Shown piece by piece: positions 1-14,100 of a stretch of DNA of 64,000 nt. The DNA lies in NCBI GenBank assembly GCA_004154925.1, contig QJNS01000243.1, positions 51,658-115,657 on the forward strand, in the 5' to 3' direction. Numbering within the stretch: position 1 is the first letter of the stretch; every line of letters begins with the position of its first letter. Origin of the DNA: Monosporascus cannonballus. Taxonomy: Eukaryota; Ascomycota; Sordariomycetes; Xylariales. The translations under genes were made by a program, and so were the position numbers. The notes under the pieces were generated by a model that searched no databases, was not told where the DNA came from, and saw only the letters and a program-made list of their open reading frames with translations.

Positions 1-1021
1 TTTAATGAAATTATTTTAATTGTTAAAAGTTACGTTAGGCTTTTATATTTGGCCAATTTAAGCTTAAAATCCAATAAATAATCTTGAAACCATTAATTAT
101 TACCTTATTTTATGCATTATAATTATTCCTTAACGGATTATACCGTTTATTTATTTTCAAATTACTTTTTTATATAAAGGACAAAGTTATTAACGGCAAA
201 ATCCTTTCGTAATTTTCTTATTTCGAATTAATAATTAAATTATAATTATTTTTCGGTTAACATAAATATTATAATGCTTAAATAAGTCTTTACAAAAAAG
301 CCGGAAATAAAGCGGTTTTCCTTTATTTTCGTACGGAACATAGCGAAAAACGAACGGCACGTTTTTTGTTTTTCGTCCTATAAGGGCTATTTTATAGGCT
401 TACGATTCGCTTCTGTAAACGCGTTATTAAGCGGCCGGCCTACCGTAAGTTTTTGGCGAAACGGATTCTATCTTGTAAGGGCCTTTTCTTTTTTTGCTTT
501 CGTAAAAAAGTATTTTTTTATCTCCGTTATCCGGTTAAACAAATTACTTATTATTTCGTTACGGCTAAGGACTAATTTGGCAAAACCTTTTTGCTATATA
601 TTAAACTTTTAAAATATATTTATAAACGATTAGTGCTATAAGTTTTCCTTAATGGTTCCGGACGAGGTTAATACCATAAATTTACTTATGGTTTCGTCGG
701 TCATATTATTTTATAACTTCTTTGCTATAAAACTCTTTTTGGCTTATTATCCGTAACCAGGGTATCTTTAAGAAACGTTTCGCTTTTACCTAGCTTTCCG
801 GAAATTGTAATAAGTTATAACCTTAAATATATATAACGGGTACAATACGTAGGTTAAACGGAGGTACGGCCTAACGAAAGTTTATATTTAAGATAAGAAG
901 GAAAAGGGAGAACTAATTAGCTACCAATAAGGTGGCTACTTCTTATATATATATGGGTGAGATCGGGCTCAGAAGTTCGTTCCGTAAGCCCGAGCCGCCC
1001 TATAGGCTTTAGCCTGTAACA
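1..1021 (-). mobile_element. Partial LTR-type element (L0), right end only
   Basis: A less AT-rich stretch ends abruptly at 1021, where the reverse-transcriptase region of M2 resumes. Read on the minus strand it begins TGTTACAGGC, like an LTR start, with a TATA-like run (about 940-952) some 70-80 bp inside. The candidate target duplication would be TTGGT (1022-1026), but the other end lies outside the window. Coding content is heavily interrupted and I could not assign a family: Copia and Gypsy are both possible. Many CpG sites survive, while CpA and TpG are depleted. Confidence 0.35.
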
Positions 1022-3785
1022 TTGGTATAATAAAGTATTTAAAAAAATCCGTATTTCGTTTTAAAGGCTGTTTTTTATTTATATCTTTTTTTAATTCTGA
1101 TAAGGTTATATTTATTTCTAAAATCAAATATTATAAACTATTTAGTTCCGTAAAGTCGGTTTTTTATTTCTGTAATCAAAAGTAATAACGTTCGATTTTT
1201 AATAACAATATCGTTTAATTGTCGATAGTTAATTACAAATTGCAATATTTTATTTTTTAAGTACAAAAAACATAAAATATTCTGTTAATAACTTTTAAAG
1301 TAGAATTTAATCTTTTTATAACCGATTTTCCCGGTATTTTTTAACAGTACGTAACTTATTTTCGCTAAAGTTATAAATAAAGTAAAACTTCGTTGAAAAT
1401 CCTTTTTTAAGGATTATTTCATAATTGTATTTACTGTATTCCAATAATTTCGTATCGAACCTCCTTTTGAAAACTATTTATATCTATAATATTATAATAA
1501 TAGATTGGATAGATTTTCTAATATTTAGGGCTGTTATTTTAAATCGTTATTTATTTACTTTAATTTTATTCTAATAGTAATAACGATACGTTATAATTTT
1601 CTTTAATATCGTTTTTCTTTCCTACGCGTTATTTCTTTAAGTAATAAGGTTTTTATCGTATCCTTATACCTATATTTATCGCTATCATCGATCGAATATT
1701 AAGATCTTAATTTTCTTTTATTTATTTTTAAGGTATAAGGTGAACTTTACTTAGCTAGTTCTTTTATTAATCAAAATTCCGTACCAGCGTATCTATGGTA
1801 ATCCTAAAATCATATTATAATTCTTAAGTAAAACGATATCGAAATCGACTATTTGGTATTATCCTTAGATAAAAATTTCGAAATAATTAATTTTGGGTAG
1901 AATTTTCCAGTTATCGTAGGCGAATTCTTAACTTTCGGTATTCGTCGTTATATAGGATTTTAATTTATATCTCCATTATAATTTAAATTTATTAATTATA
2001 TTTGGTACAATACAATTTCTGCCCAGAACTCCGCAATCAACCATTACGGTGTACCAATACGTTCTTATTCGTATATCCAAAGTAATAAAGTTATTAACGG
2101 CTTTTATGATCGTGTTTAAAGCCCTTTTTGGAAATTCTTTTTGTTTCTTGGTAGGGGATTTGTAATTTTGCAGCTTTTTTATAAATAACCTTTTTCTTTT
2201 AATTCTTATTCGAATTTGTTAAGCTTTATTTACGTTTTTGCATTTAACGTATTAAGCTGTTATATTTGTCGTTATTGTCGACATATCGTTTTTTCGAATC
2301 GTTTTAACTACTTTTAATTTTGCTATAATTTGTTTCCTTAATAAATAAATTGTTGTTAATATTATTAATTGCATCTTCTTATTTGTCGTCCCAAGAATTG
2401 TTTTAAAAAATTCTATAAATTTACGTATTTCTTAATAGCTTTTTCTCGAAAGAGTTTGTAATAAATACTAATTGAAAATAATAATTTATAATAATTTTCT
2501 AGTAGTATTCTTTTATTATTTTCTGGACTAATTCGTTTTTTTGGTAATTATATCATCTATAATAAAAAAAAGGTATTTTTTACAGATATTGGGTTTTCTT
2601 TTCAGGATAATGTTTTATTTCGGCCAGTTGTTGAATATTTCCTAGAGTTATAAATCGAAAAGATCAATATTAATTTCTATTATTTTTGTTATTTGTGGTA
2701 CAGTTTGAAAAATCCAATTCTTTATAATATATACAAGTAATCTCTCCGTAAATACATTATTTTTATCTTTCGTAATCGGCGTATTTTCGTCGTCGAAAAT
2801 ATATGGCATATATTTTGCCGTATTAATTAGAAGGTTTAAGATAAACGTTTTTGTTTAATTCTGGTATTTACTTAATTATTCTTATAATGTTTTTTATTAT
2901 GCTTACGATATTTATTTAGTTAGCTTTTTAGCTTTTCGCATTTTCTATTGGATTTTTCGTTATAAGGGATTTGGTATATACTTAAGCTCAATTACGTTGA
3001 AAAATTTGTTTTCGTTTTTTTTGGTTTTTTTGGATTATCTTTTAGGTATAGGCTTTTAGTTATTTTAACGCGGGTTTTTAGGTGCCTTATATTACGCTGC
3101 CTAATGTCCTATTTTTTTATAATTAAAATATTTAATCTGGTGTTAATTTTTCTTATACGTGGCTTTTAGTTCTGTGGGTTCTGGCTCTGTATCGTAAGAA
3201 ATGTTATTACGTCGAAAAGCGCGGGTATTAATCGTTTATCAAGGTTTGTTATTATTTTTTCATATGGTACCTCTAGTACGTTAGGCGTATTGTCGATCGT
3301 TAATTTTAATTATTATTATAGTATAATCCGATGAATATTTAGGCCGATTAAGTTTGAAATGAAGATTTTATATTTTTAAGCCGTTGAAAAACTTAATTGT
3401 TAATACTATGAATTTTTAATTTAATTTAGCGGCTAGTTAAATTAATGTATTACCGTCATTAGATACTAATCCATCTTATCGTGGTTATTAAATTTGTACT
3501 TCGGCTTTTATTTGTTTGTTTATTATTTTATATATTTTGGTTTATATTTATTTAAATTATCTATAATTAATATAAGTTAGTAGTATATTCGGTCTCAATT
3601 TTCGATTAATAAAATAAGGTATTCCCTTATAAAGGGTGTAAATTAAATAATTATATTCCCGATAAATTATTTAATTTTGAACTTAATTCTTACAATAAGT
3701 ATAATTAACTAAATAAGAAAATATCTAAAACATATTTGGCATTCAATTAAAAATAATTAAAATTTAATTAAAATTTTGCCGACAA
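1022..3785 (-). mobile_element. M2 Gypsy element, gag-to-RT fragment
   Basis: This is the left piece of an old chromovirus-type Gypsy element read right to left. Its sequence parallels the gag, protease and N-terminal reverse-transcriptase segments of the complete copies Ma and M3 (for example 1060-1300 parallels 7700-7900). All frames are broken by RIP-type stops. At the right it is interrupted by M3, and at the left by L0 inside the reverse transcriptase. The rest of M2 is at 17282-17639 and 24331-24687, so M2 is the oldest member of the minus-strand nest. Confidence 0.7.
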
Positions 3786-4261
3786 TGTAACGGCTAGGTA
3801 ATTTAACTAATTATTAAAACTTAATTATACGGGTTTATATTAATAAGAATATTATAAAATCTAAATAATAGAGATAATAATTATATTACTTTTTATAATT
3901 TTAAAATTATTTGAATAATAATATTATATTTAAAAACTCATATTATTTAAATTATAAAAATCATAAACGTATACATTTTTCTAATAAATCTCGTTAAATC
4001 TTTTAAATTATTTTGGACTTATATTAGAGAATTATATGGAACCCGTTAAATGTCTTAAACTATTTCGGATCCATATCGAATAACTGTATAAACCCTGTTA
4101 AACCTTTTGGGCTATTTCGGATCCATATCGGATAATTGCATGGATCCCGTTGGATCCCTTCGATTATTCCAGATCTATGTTATGTAATTCCGACCTACTT
4201 GGGTCCTGTTTCGGTTATCGAGTGACCGTTTCCGAGACCCTCCTTTGGTTGAGTTTTAACA
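3786..4261 (-). repeat. 3' LTR of M3 (type C)
   Basis: 476 bp, starting at the CA-end motif (plus-strand TGTAACGGCTAGG) and ending TTTTAACA next to an AG-rich tract of the internal region. U3 holds three 52-bp repeat units (3986-4037, 4038-4089, 4090-4141) and part of a fourth. Confidence 0.85.
3986..4180 (-). repeat. 52-bp tandem repeats in LTR U3
   Basis: Units start at 3986, 4038, 4090 and 4142 (last one partial), each built around a CCGTTAAATC-like segment and ending GGATAATTGCAT or similar. The sister LTR of the same element has only two full units (17058-17109, 17110-17161), which accounts exactly for the 52-bp length difference between the two LTRs. Confidence 0.85.
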
Positions 4262-5124
4262 CGATCTCCCTTTTTTCCAAATTTAGCCTTCAAGATCTTT
4301 TTTGGTAAGCTTTTTCCCTATCCGTCGCCATGTCCAACCGAATCGTTAAGAACCGTAAACGTATTAATCAAAAGGAAAAACGTAAGGCCTTAATTGTAAC
4401 AGCTAGGGGGTTTAACCAACTATTAAACGTTAGTCGTACGGGTTTATGTTGGCAGGAATATCGTGGGAATCTGAGCTATAAATACAGCAACTTATTACGT
4501 CTCGTAATACCAAAAGTACTTTAGGTAACGAATTATTATTGCAACCTGAAATTATCTAAATTATGGAAATAATAAATATTTTATAGTTAATTATTTCAAC
4601 CTGTCGATTCTGGCTTTATAGGCTTTACGATTAATTTTGTCGAATCTGGCTCTAGAGACTTTATAATCGATCCTATCGAGTTATTACGTAACTTAGCCTA
4701 TATAGTTTAGTTATTTATTACGACTGTTTCCGAGGCCGCAATTTATTAAGTTATAATACAATCCTCTGTTTCTATAATTTTCGCCCCGAAAAAACTTTTT
4801 CTGTACGTTTTCTTTTTGCCATTATATCCGGTTATATCAAAAAACCGAATAATTAAAACACGAAAAAGCGAAATAACTTGCTTAAATTAATCACTTTTCC
4901 AATTATAAATATACAAATATATTCGTGTTATGCTTATCGCGGGTTATTATCTTATCGTATTTTTTCGTCGGATTTTTCTAAGTACGATAAATACGTAATA
5001 CGAAATTAAAGCCTTTATAATGTTAACGGTTTTTCCACTTTTTAACTTGAAAAACTCGTTTTTAATTACCTTAACGTTGAAACGGAACTTAAGAAAGCCG
5101 AGGAAAAAAACAAAATAAACGTAG

Positions 5125-5346
5125 GCTAAAGTTCGTCGTTTTCGAAAACAAAAGAAATTATGGGCCGACCGTATAATACGGATACTATTTCGTAGGTTTC
5201 GGTTCCTGGAAAAATTAAATAAATTAAAACGTTTTGTTAAAAAAAAACAGGCCGAATTGGAGGCTGCTAAGGCTATAACGGCAAAGGCCGCACCCCTTTT
5301 CGACTGGTCCAACCTGAAGTCCATAAATTGGTTGTTTATTAATTAG
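5125..5346 (+). pseudogene. Antisense coiled-coil ORF remnant in 3' part of Ma
   Basis: Opposite to pol, a 74-codon open stretch rich in Arg, Lys, Glu and Leu contains VRRFRKQKKLW and KKKQAELEAAKAITA, followed by a PLFDW motif, and stops at 5344-5346. Matching stretches occur opposite pol in the other elements (for example 45233-45398). From general knowledge, many fungal Gypsy elements carry an antisense ORF in the 3' region encoding a Cys-rich segment plus a coiled coil. No function is established from the sequence. The minus-strand frame over the same bases (4947-5324) has no recognisable motif. Confidence 0.5.
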
Positions 5347-8300
5347 GGAACTGTCGATTTTACCGTTTTCGGCGTTATTAATAAAAACTCTTTAATAGGC
5401 GTTAGGCGCCAATAAAGTTCTTAACGGGTTCCTAAGTATTTTCGGAATCTGGATATTTTTTTCGTTTCGTATACTTATTTATTTTTTATTTTTACGTTGT
5501 TTTACACCGTGTGCATTTTATTTGTATTCGTTATTAACTTATATAAAGAAATATAAAAAATGGAATAAAATTTATCTTTGATAAAAGTTTTAATTAATAA
5601 TTATTTTCTAAGACTTTCTTAGAACTCTTATATAAACCGATATATTTAAATTTAAGTTTCTTATTAAGTCCTTTTATGTAAATATTTTTAGTAACGAGAA
5701 AAATTATTTCCCCTTTTTCGAAAATTAATTCTTTTAACCTTTTTTAATTATAATATTGATTTATTTAATTTCATACGAATTTCAGTTCCTTTTTAATTTT
5801 CTAATACAAATATCATAATTGCTTTAATATAAGGATTACTTTAACATTAATTAAACCGTAATCACATATTTGTTATAAACTTTTAAAATAAAATCAAAAT
5901 TTACGTTCGTTAATAATATCTTAATATTTCTATAATAACTAACATTATAAGCTAATTGTACGATTCATAATTTCTTAGCCGAATTATTTTATTTATAATT
6001 AATATAATATCGTAAATAAATTTCTAAACTTTAAATCGGTCGTTCCGTTTATTTATCCATCTAAAGTTTAAATACGTTAAATAACTTTTGGTTTAAACCG
6101 ATCTAGATTATTAGTCTTTCCCAAAAATTAAATAAAGATATTAATTTTTTATTTAAAATAATTTCTATTAATAATCCGTATTTACTGAAAAAATATTTTA
6201 AAAATAATATTTGCCATTTATTCGGCGGCCGTATTTTTAGAATATAATAAAAAATAAAAGAATTTCGTAAATCGGTCGATAATTATGAAAATGTTATCGT
6301 AATATATTCTTAAAACTAAATCTTTTAATATAAAAAGTTTAATAATAAAGTTAAATATAACTAAACACCATAGTTATTTTACAATCAATAATAACTATAC
6401 TTTTTCGTATGGCTTATATCGTCGGATTTTTGCTCTGGCACTAATATCATATTGCCGTATAAATTTTTGAGTCGTTAATTTTATTTTAAGAAAAAAATAT
6501 ATATGTTAAAACCGTTTTTAAAAATTTATAAATCTTTGGATATCCGTATAATTAATATTCGTATATTTTTCGTATTATATCTTTTTAATATTTTTCTGAA
6601 ATTTGTATTTTATCCGTTCTCTGGGTTTTTACGAAATTATTATTATATTGTTAAAGTTTCTGGTATATAACGAAAAATATTACCCAAATTATCGCAATCT
6701 GTTATAAACGTAAATATCCATTTTTAATAATATCGAAAATTATATAACTAATTTAAACTAATTTCTTTCCGAAATCTGATCGCTTATTTAAAACATTTAC
6801 TTTATTATTCTCTAAGCTTTTGCTTTAGATAATAACAAAGTCGAAATTCGCCAATTCTTTCGCGTAATGAAATTATCGTCCTATAAATTGCTTAATCGTA
6901 ATAAATCGGATAAATCTTAATAATCCGTATAAATTTTAACCTAATACAAATTTCCTTTTAGGAAATGCTTAAATTCTCGAAATATCATAATAATAACCAT
7001 AAACCTTTTATCTGGAATACGTAATTAAATCCGGCTGGTTTTAATTTATACGAAAAAAATATAATAAAGTATAATTTGCCTTAAATAATTCGTTATTCGA
7101 TTATTACGGCTAACGCATAATCCGAAATATCTGTTTTTAATTTAATAACGCTGTTTAAATTATATATAATTAATATTAATTCGTTAATAATCGTATTTAT
7201 GATATATTATAATGCATTTTTCGTTTTTAACGTCCATTTAAACTTTTCTTTTCGTAAAGTTTATTAAAGGTATAATTTTTCTCCTAAAATTTCGCAAAAA
7301 CTTCTTGTAGTAATTAACAAATCTAAAAAATACTTATACCTCCTTAATTATCGTTAGCATTTGCCATTTTATAATTAGAACGATTTTTTTAAAGTTTTTC
7401 TTAATATATTTTAGAATAATAATATATTCCAAATATTTGAATATTTATTTATGGAATTAATTCCTTTTTACGTTAATAAATAACTTTACGTTTCGTAAAA
7501 TTTAAAAATCTTTATAAATATATTCTTCGCATATTGTTTCCGTTTCGGAAAAAATAAAAATATCGTCGAGATAACATACGAAGAACATATCGCGGTATTT
7601 TCGTAATACATAATTTACTATCTGTTAAAAAATTATTAATACGTTCGTAAATCCCATTACTATAACTAAATACTTAAATAATTCGTATTTCGTTCCGAAA
7701 ACTATTTTTTATTTATATTCTTTTTTAATTTTACAAAGGTTATATTTATTTTTAAACCCGAATGTTATAAACTATTTAATTCCATAAAATCGGTTTTTTA
7801 TTTCAGTAATTACGGATAATAATATTTAATCCTTAATAATAATATCGTTTAATTATCTATAATGAACTATAAATCGTAATTTTCCATTTTTAAATACGAA
7901 AAACATAAAGTATCCTTTTAATAGTTTCGAAAATCGAATCCATCTTTTTTATAATCGATATTCCAAGTATTTTTAAAAGTACGTAATTCGTCTCTGTCAA
8001 AGTTATAATAAGATAAAACTTTATTAAAGATCTTTTTTTAAAAACAATGTCATAATTTTATTCCCTATATTCTAATAATTTCGTATCGAGTTTCTTTTTA
8101 AAAAGTTATTTATATCTATAATATTATAATAGTATATTAATTAAATCCTTTAATCCCTTAAGCTGTTATTATTATTTTAAATCTTTATTTTATTACTTTA
8201 ATCTTATTTTAATAATAATAATCTGTTATATTTCTTTTGTGCCCGTTTCTTTTCTTATATTTTTTCTTTTTAGGTAATAAGGTTTTTATTATATTCTTAT

Positions 8301-10827
8301 ACCTATATTCGTTATTATTATTACTCGAGTATTAAAATCTTAATTTCTTTTTTCCTCGTATATTAATAAGGAACAAAATGAACTTTATTTGGCCAGTTTT
8401 ACCGTCAATTAAAACTCCGTACTAATATATTGATAATAATCCTAAGATTATATCGTAATTCTTAAATAAAACGATATCGAAATTAATTATTATTATCGTC
8501 TTTAAAACAAATTTAAAATAATCAATTTTATATGTAATTTTTTCGTTGCCGTAAGCAAATTCCTAACTTTTGGTACTTATCGTTATATAAGGTTTTAACT
8601 TATATTTCCATAATAATTTCAGCTTATTAATCATATTTAGTTTAATATAATTCCTGCCTAAACTTCCGTAATTTACTATTACGATGCATTAATATATTCC
8701 GATTCGTATATATAAAATAGTAAGATTATTAACGTTTTTTATCGTTACGTTTCAAGCTTTTTTTCGGAAATTTCCTTTAATTTCTTTAAATTTCGTCATT
8801 TTACGGCTTTTTTATAAAGAACCTTTTTTTTTAACTTTTATTCGAATTTGTCGAACCTTACTTATACTTTTTGATTTAACGCGTTAAGTTGCTATATCTA
8901 TCGTTATAGCCGGCTTATTATTCCGTCGAATCATATTAATTATTTTTAATTTTATTAGAATTGTTTTTCTTATCGAATAAATTATTTTTTTATATTTGCG
9001 GCTATATCTTATTATACGTTGTTTTGATTATCGTTTTAAAAATCTCTTATAAACTTACATATTTTTTCTTAATGGCTTCTTTTTCGTAAAGGTATGTAAT
9101 AAATATTAATTAGAAATGGAAATCCGTAATAACTTTCTAACTATGTTTTTTTACCGTGTGCTAAATTAATTTTTTTCTCGTTTAATAATTACATTATTTA
9201 TAATAACAAAAAAGGTTTTCTTATCGGCATTACTTTTCTTCGGACTAACCTTTTGCTTCGACCAATTACTGGATATTTTCTGGGGCTACGATTTAAAAAT
9301 ATCGACATTATTATTTATCGTTTTTGTTATTTCCCGTACGGTTTAAAAAATTGATTCTCTTATAATATATAGGGATAATTTATTCGTAAATATGTTATTT
9401 TTATTTTTCGTATTTAGGATATTCTTGCCGTCGACAATGTATAACGTATATTTTGTTATATTAACTAAGGATTCCCGGACAAAGTTAATTTATCTATTTC
9501 TAATATTTGCGTAATTAATCTTATAATATTTCTTATTATGCTTGGAATACTTATTATGCCAGCTTTTTAATTTCTTGTATTTTTCGTTAAATCTCCTATT
9601 GTAAAGGTTTTTATTAAATCTTTTGCTATGGGGGACCTGGCCTATATTTAGGCTAGATTATATTAATGGATTTATTTTCGTTCTTTTGATTTTTTCTAGA
9701 TCATGCCTTAGGTATAAGGTTTTAATTATTTTAACGGGATTTTTCAAATAATTTATATCATATTACTTTATATCCGATTTTATTATAATTATAACACTTA
9801 ACTTAATTTTAAATCTTTTTGTGAATAATTCCTTATTCTACAAGTTTTAATTCCGTACATTAAGAAATATTATTACGTCGAAAAATACTGGTATTAATTA
9901 TATATTAAGGTTTGTTATATTTTTGTTGTTTTAATACCTTTAATACTTTATATGTATTATTAATCGCTAATTTTAATTATTATAATAATATAATCTGATA
10001 AATAATTAAGCTAATCGAATTTAAAAAATTGTCCTCTATTTTTTTAGGCCGTCGAAAAACTTAATGATTAATATCATTTATCCTTAATTTAACTTAATTA
10101 CTAATTAAATTAAAATACTGCCGTATTTAGATCTTAATCCTTTTTAACATCACTATTAGATCTGTATTTCGGCCTTTATTTTTTCGTTTATTATTCCGAA
10201 AGTTTTTGTTAATACCTATTCGAATTATTCGTAATTTTTATAAATTCGCATTATTTTTATGTTTCATTTTTCGATTAGCAAAATAACGTATACCTTTATA
10301 ATATATTCGAACCTAATAATTACATTTTCGGTAAATCGTTTAATTACAAATTGAATTCGTATAGTAAACAAAATAAGTCGAAGAAGAAAATACTCGAAGC
10401 ATATTAGGCATTAAAATAAAAATAATTATTACTTAATTAAGGTTTTGTCGCAAAATTCTGGCTTAAAAACCTCAAGGACTTTTCCTAATTCCTTAGTAAA
10501 ATTTAGCTAAATCATTTAACATATTTAAAAAGGTTTCTTAATTTCGAAAATTTCTTTTCTTGAAGCTTTTCGTAAACGGCTTAAAAAAACGTCGTAAAAT
10601 CATTTTTATTTCTTTTAAGCAGGAAAATATATTCGTTTATAATATCAAGTCGTGAAAGAACTTCTTCGCGAAAAAAGCAAAACTTTTTCTTTTCCTTCTC
10701 GGCTTTTATTCCGGTATCCGGGTAATTAAAACCTGGTAAATAGGTTCTTCGGGTTAATTGCTAATAAACATAATGTCGGCGATAATATTTAAAATTTACT
10801 AATATTATTAAATAAAAATTGATAATA

Positions 10828-11191
10828 TATAACGGCTAAAAGGTTTAACTAATTGTTAAATCTTAATTGTACAAGTTTATATTAATTAGAATATCGTGGA
10901 AATTTAAATAATAAATATAATGACGTATTACACTTCGTAATACTAAAAGTGCTTTGAATAACGAATTGTTATTGCAAATTAAAGTTATTTAAATTATAAA
11001 AATAATAAATATTTTATATTTAATTTTTTTAATTTGTCGTGTCTGGCTTTATAAGTTTTACGATCGATCCTGTCGAACCTGGCTCTATAGGCTTTACGAT
11101 CGATCCTATCGAATCATTACATAACTTAACCCATATAGCTTAGTCGTTTGTTACGACCGTTTCCGAGGCCGCAACTTGTTAGGTCATAACA
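10828..11191 (-). repeat. 5' LTR of Ma (type D)
   Basis: 364 bp, identical in length to the left LTR at 4395-4758. U3 includes two 36-bp repeats around CTGGCTTTAT...GATCGATCC (about 11041-11115). The outer edge reads GGTCATAACA on the plus strand, i.e. TGTTATGACC at the start of the element. Confidence 0.85.
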
Positions 11192-14100
11192 TCAATTTGT
11201 TTCGTTTTTTATTCCGGTTTTGAAATTATGCTTTATATACTTTGTTTCTGCGCTAATAATTTATACCTTGTTTCGGATAATATGGCGCAATATTAATAAT
11301 ATATATTGAAAAAACATTATTACAATAATTCCGCTATTCCGTTTTTCTTTTTAAATAATATTATTAAAAAAATAAAACATTTTCGATCCGAAATGTTCTT
11401 CCCCTATTAATAATCCTATAATATTAGTTAAAGGTTGTTAATAATATTTCGTCGTTTAAACGAAACATTATTTCGGCTGGAACTTTTTCGTATTTAATAG
11501 GATTTCTTTCGCAAAAAAGTCGTAAAAATGGTTAACAGGGGTTTTTAATCCCTAAATAAATTAGAAAAATAAAAGAAGGCCAATTACCTGAAAACGGAAC
11601 GCAAATATATAAATATTAAATTCCGCGCCGTATTTTGCGAATATTTTTATTTTTTAACTTTATCGTGGACGTAAATTAGGACGCGATTATTTCTGGGGGT
11701 TTTACCGTTATTAATAAAATATTCTTCAACAGGCGGTAAGCACTAATAAGGTTTTTAGCCGGTTTTTAAATATTCTCGGAATCCAAGTACTTTTTCCATT
11801 TAATTAGGTATTACCTAAATCCATTTTATTTTCGCATATTAAAGATTTTCTTTATTTTATATATTTATCTCTTATCTCTATATCATTTTATACTATATAT
11901 ATCTTAATTATATTTGTTATTGATTCGAATAAAGAAAAATAAAAAATTAAATAGAATTTAACTTTAGGTAAAAATTCTAATTAATAATTATTTTTTAAAG
12001 TTTTCTTAAAGGTTTTATATAAATGGACATAGTTGAAATCGAATTCTTCATTAGGTCGCTTTATTTAAATATTTTTGTTAACGAAAAAAATTATTTCCCC
12101 CTTTTCGAAAAACAATTCCTTTAATCTTTTTTAATTATAATATTTGTTTATTTAATTTCGTAAGAATTTTAATTGTTTATTTATTTTTTAATATATTTAT
12201 CGTCAGTATTTTAACGTAAAGATTACTTTGATATTAATTAAACCGTTATCGTATATTTTTACAGCCTTTTTAAAATACATTCGCAACTTACATTATTTTA
12301 TTATTTTCGTAATAAGTATTTTTATAACTTAATCTTGTAATTAATACTTTTTAACGTAATTAATTTGTTAGTAGTTGATATAATATCGTAAATAAATGTT
12401 TAAAATTTAATTTATTTGTTTTATTTATTTATTTATTAAAAATTTAAATACAGTAAATAATTTATAATCTAAGCCGGTTTATACTACAATGTTTTACTAG
12501 GTTTTAAATATAAATATTGATCATTGATTAAAATAGTTTTAATTTATGGTTAATATATATTAAAATTATCTTTAGAGAAAATATATGTTATTTATTCGGT
12601 ATTTATATCTTTATAATATAGGAAAAAAATAAAAATCATCCTGAAACCGGTTAGCAATTAGGAACATATTATTATAATATATTTTCAAATCTAAAGCTTT
12701 CAATATAAGAATTTATTAATAAAATCGAATATAATTAAATATTATAATTATTCTACCTTTAAAAATAATTATAACTTCCCGTACAACTTATATTATTACA
12801 TTATCGTTTGAACGTTAATATTGTATTATCAAATAATATTTAATAGCAGTAATTTTATTTTAATAAAAATATGTTTATCGAAAATATTTTAAAGTTTTAT
12901 AAATCATTAAATATTTATAGAACTAATATTCGTATATACTTCGTATTAAATGCTTTTAATATTTTTATAAAATTTATATATTATTTATTCTTTAGTTTTG
13001 TGGAAAATGATTATTATATTATTCGATCTATTTTAGAAATTTTAAAAAATATTATCCGAATTATTATAATTTATCGTAAACCCAAATTGCGTGTCAAAAT
13101 AATATTAAGAATTATATAACTACCGTTAACCAATTTTATTTCAAAATTTGATTAATTACTTAAAACATTTATTTTATTTTTTGTAAACTCTCTCTATTAA
13201 TAACAACGAAATCCAAATTTGTCAAATTTTCCGTATAATAAACTTATTATTTTATAAATTTCTTAATTATAATAAATCGGCTAAAATCTTAATAATTCAT
13301 ATAAAGGTTAGTTTCTAAAATACCTAAATATTTTAAATATAATAATAATAATTATAAATTCCTTTTCGAAATGTTATAATTAAATACGGTTTTGTTAAAT
13401 TTATATAAAAAGAATATAATAAAATATAACTTGGTTTAAAATTTTCGTTATTTAATTATTATTTTTATCGCGTAATCCGAAATATCGGTTTTTAATTTAA
13501 ACCGGCTGTTTAAATAGTACATAATTAATATTCATTCGTTAATAATTATATTCTTAATATTTTGAATTGTTTTTGATATATTTCATATTTAGTTAAACGT
13601 TTTCTTCGCAAAGATTAATAGAAATTTAATTATATTATTAAAGTTTTGAATAAACTTCCTATAGTAATTAACGAATTTAAGGAACATTTATATTTTTTGA
13701 ATTATTATTAACGTTTAATATTTTTTATGTATACTAGGATTCTTAAAATTTACTTTAATGTCTTTTAAAATAATAATATATTATCGAAATAATAAACGAC
13801 GAAAAGATCGAAATATTAATACGTTTTTAAATTTTATTAAAATAATTAAATACTTAAATAATTTCTATTTTATTTTAAAAGTTTCTTTAATATTTATTCT
13901 ATTTTTAATAAAGTTATATGTATTTTTAAAGTTAAATATAATATATTATAAATTATAATTTTTTATTATTTTTAATATAAACAATATAAGGTATTTTGCT
14001 AATCATTTCGAAATTAAATTTATATTTTTATCACCAATTTTCCATGTATTTTTTAACAATACGAAATTCGTTCTTTTAAAAATTATAAATAAGGTAAATT

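Larger units (their letters stand above)
4395..11191 (-). mobile_element. Ma Gypsy chromovirus, complete, RIP-degraded
   Basis: Inserted near the 3' end of M3. The LTRs are 4395-4758 and 10828-11191, both exactly 364 bp. The target duplication is TTAAT (4390-4394) and TCAAT (11192-11196), differing by one CpA-to-TpA change. Right to left the interior (4759-10827) shows the gag region (about 10.4-10.8 kb), protease/RT (RT YLDD-type motif near 7.57 kb on the minus strand), integrase, and a chromodomain ending near 5.40 kb. Stops are scattered through every frame. A separate antisense ORF lies at its 3' end (see 5125-5346). Confidence 0.85.

Noticed and set aside
4947..5324. Minus-strand 125-codon open frame
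   Set aside because: It lies over the antisense coiled-coil stretch of Ma and has an odd Phe/Asn/Arg-rich composition without motif. It appears to be open by chance because the opposite strand is coding-like.
12871..13119. Plus-strand 82-codon open frame
   Set aside because: It is in antisense to the degraded pol of M3. The composition (Ile, Tyr, Asn, Phe) follows from AT-rich RIP DNA.
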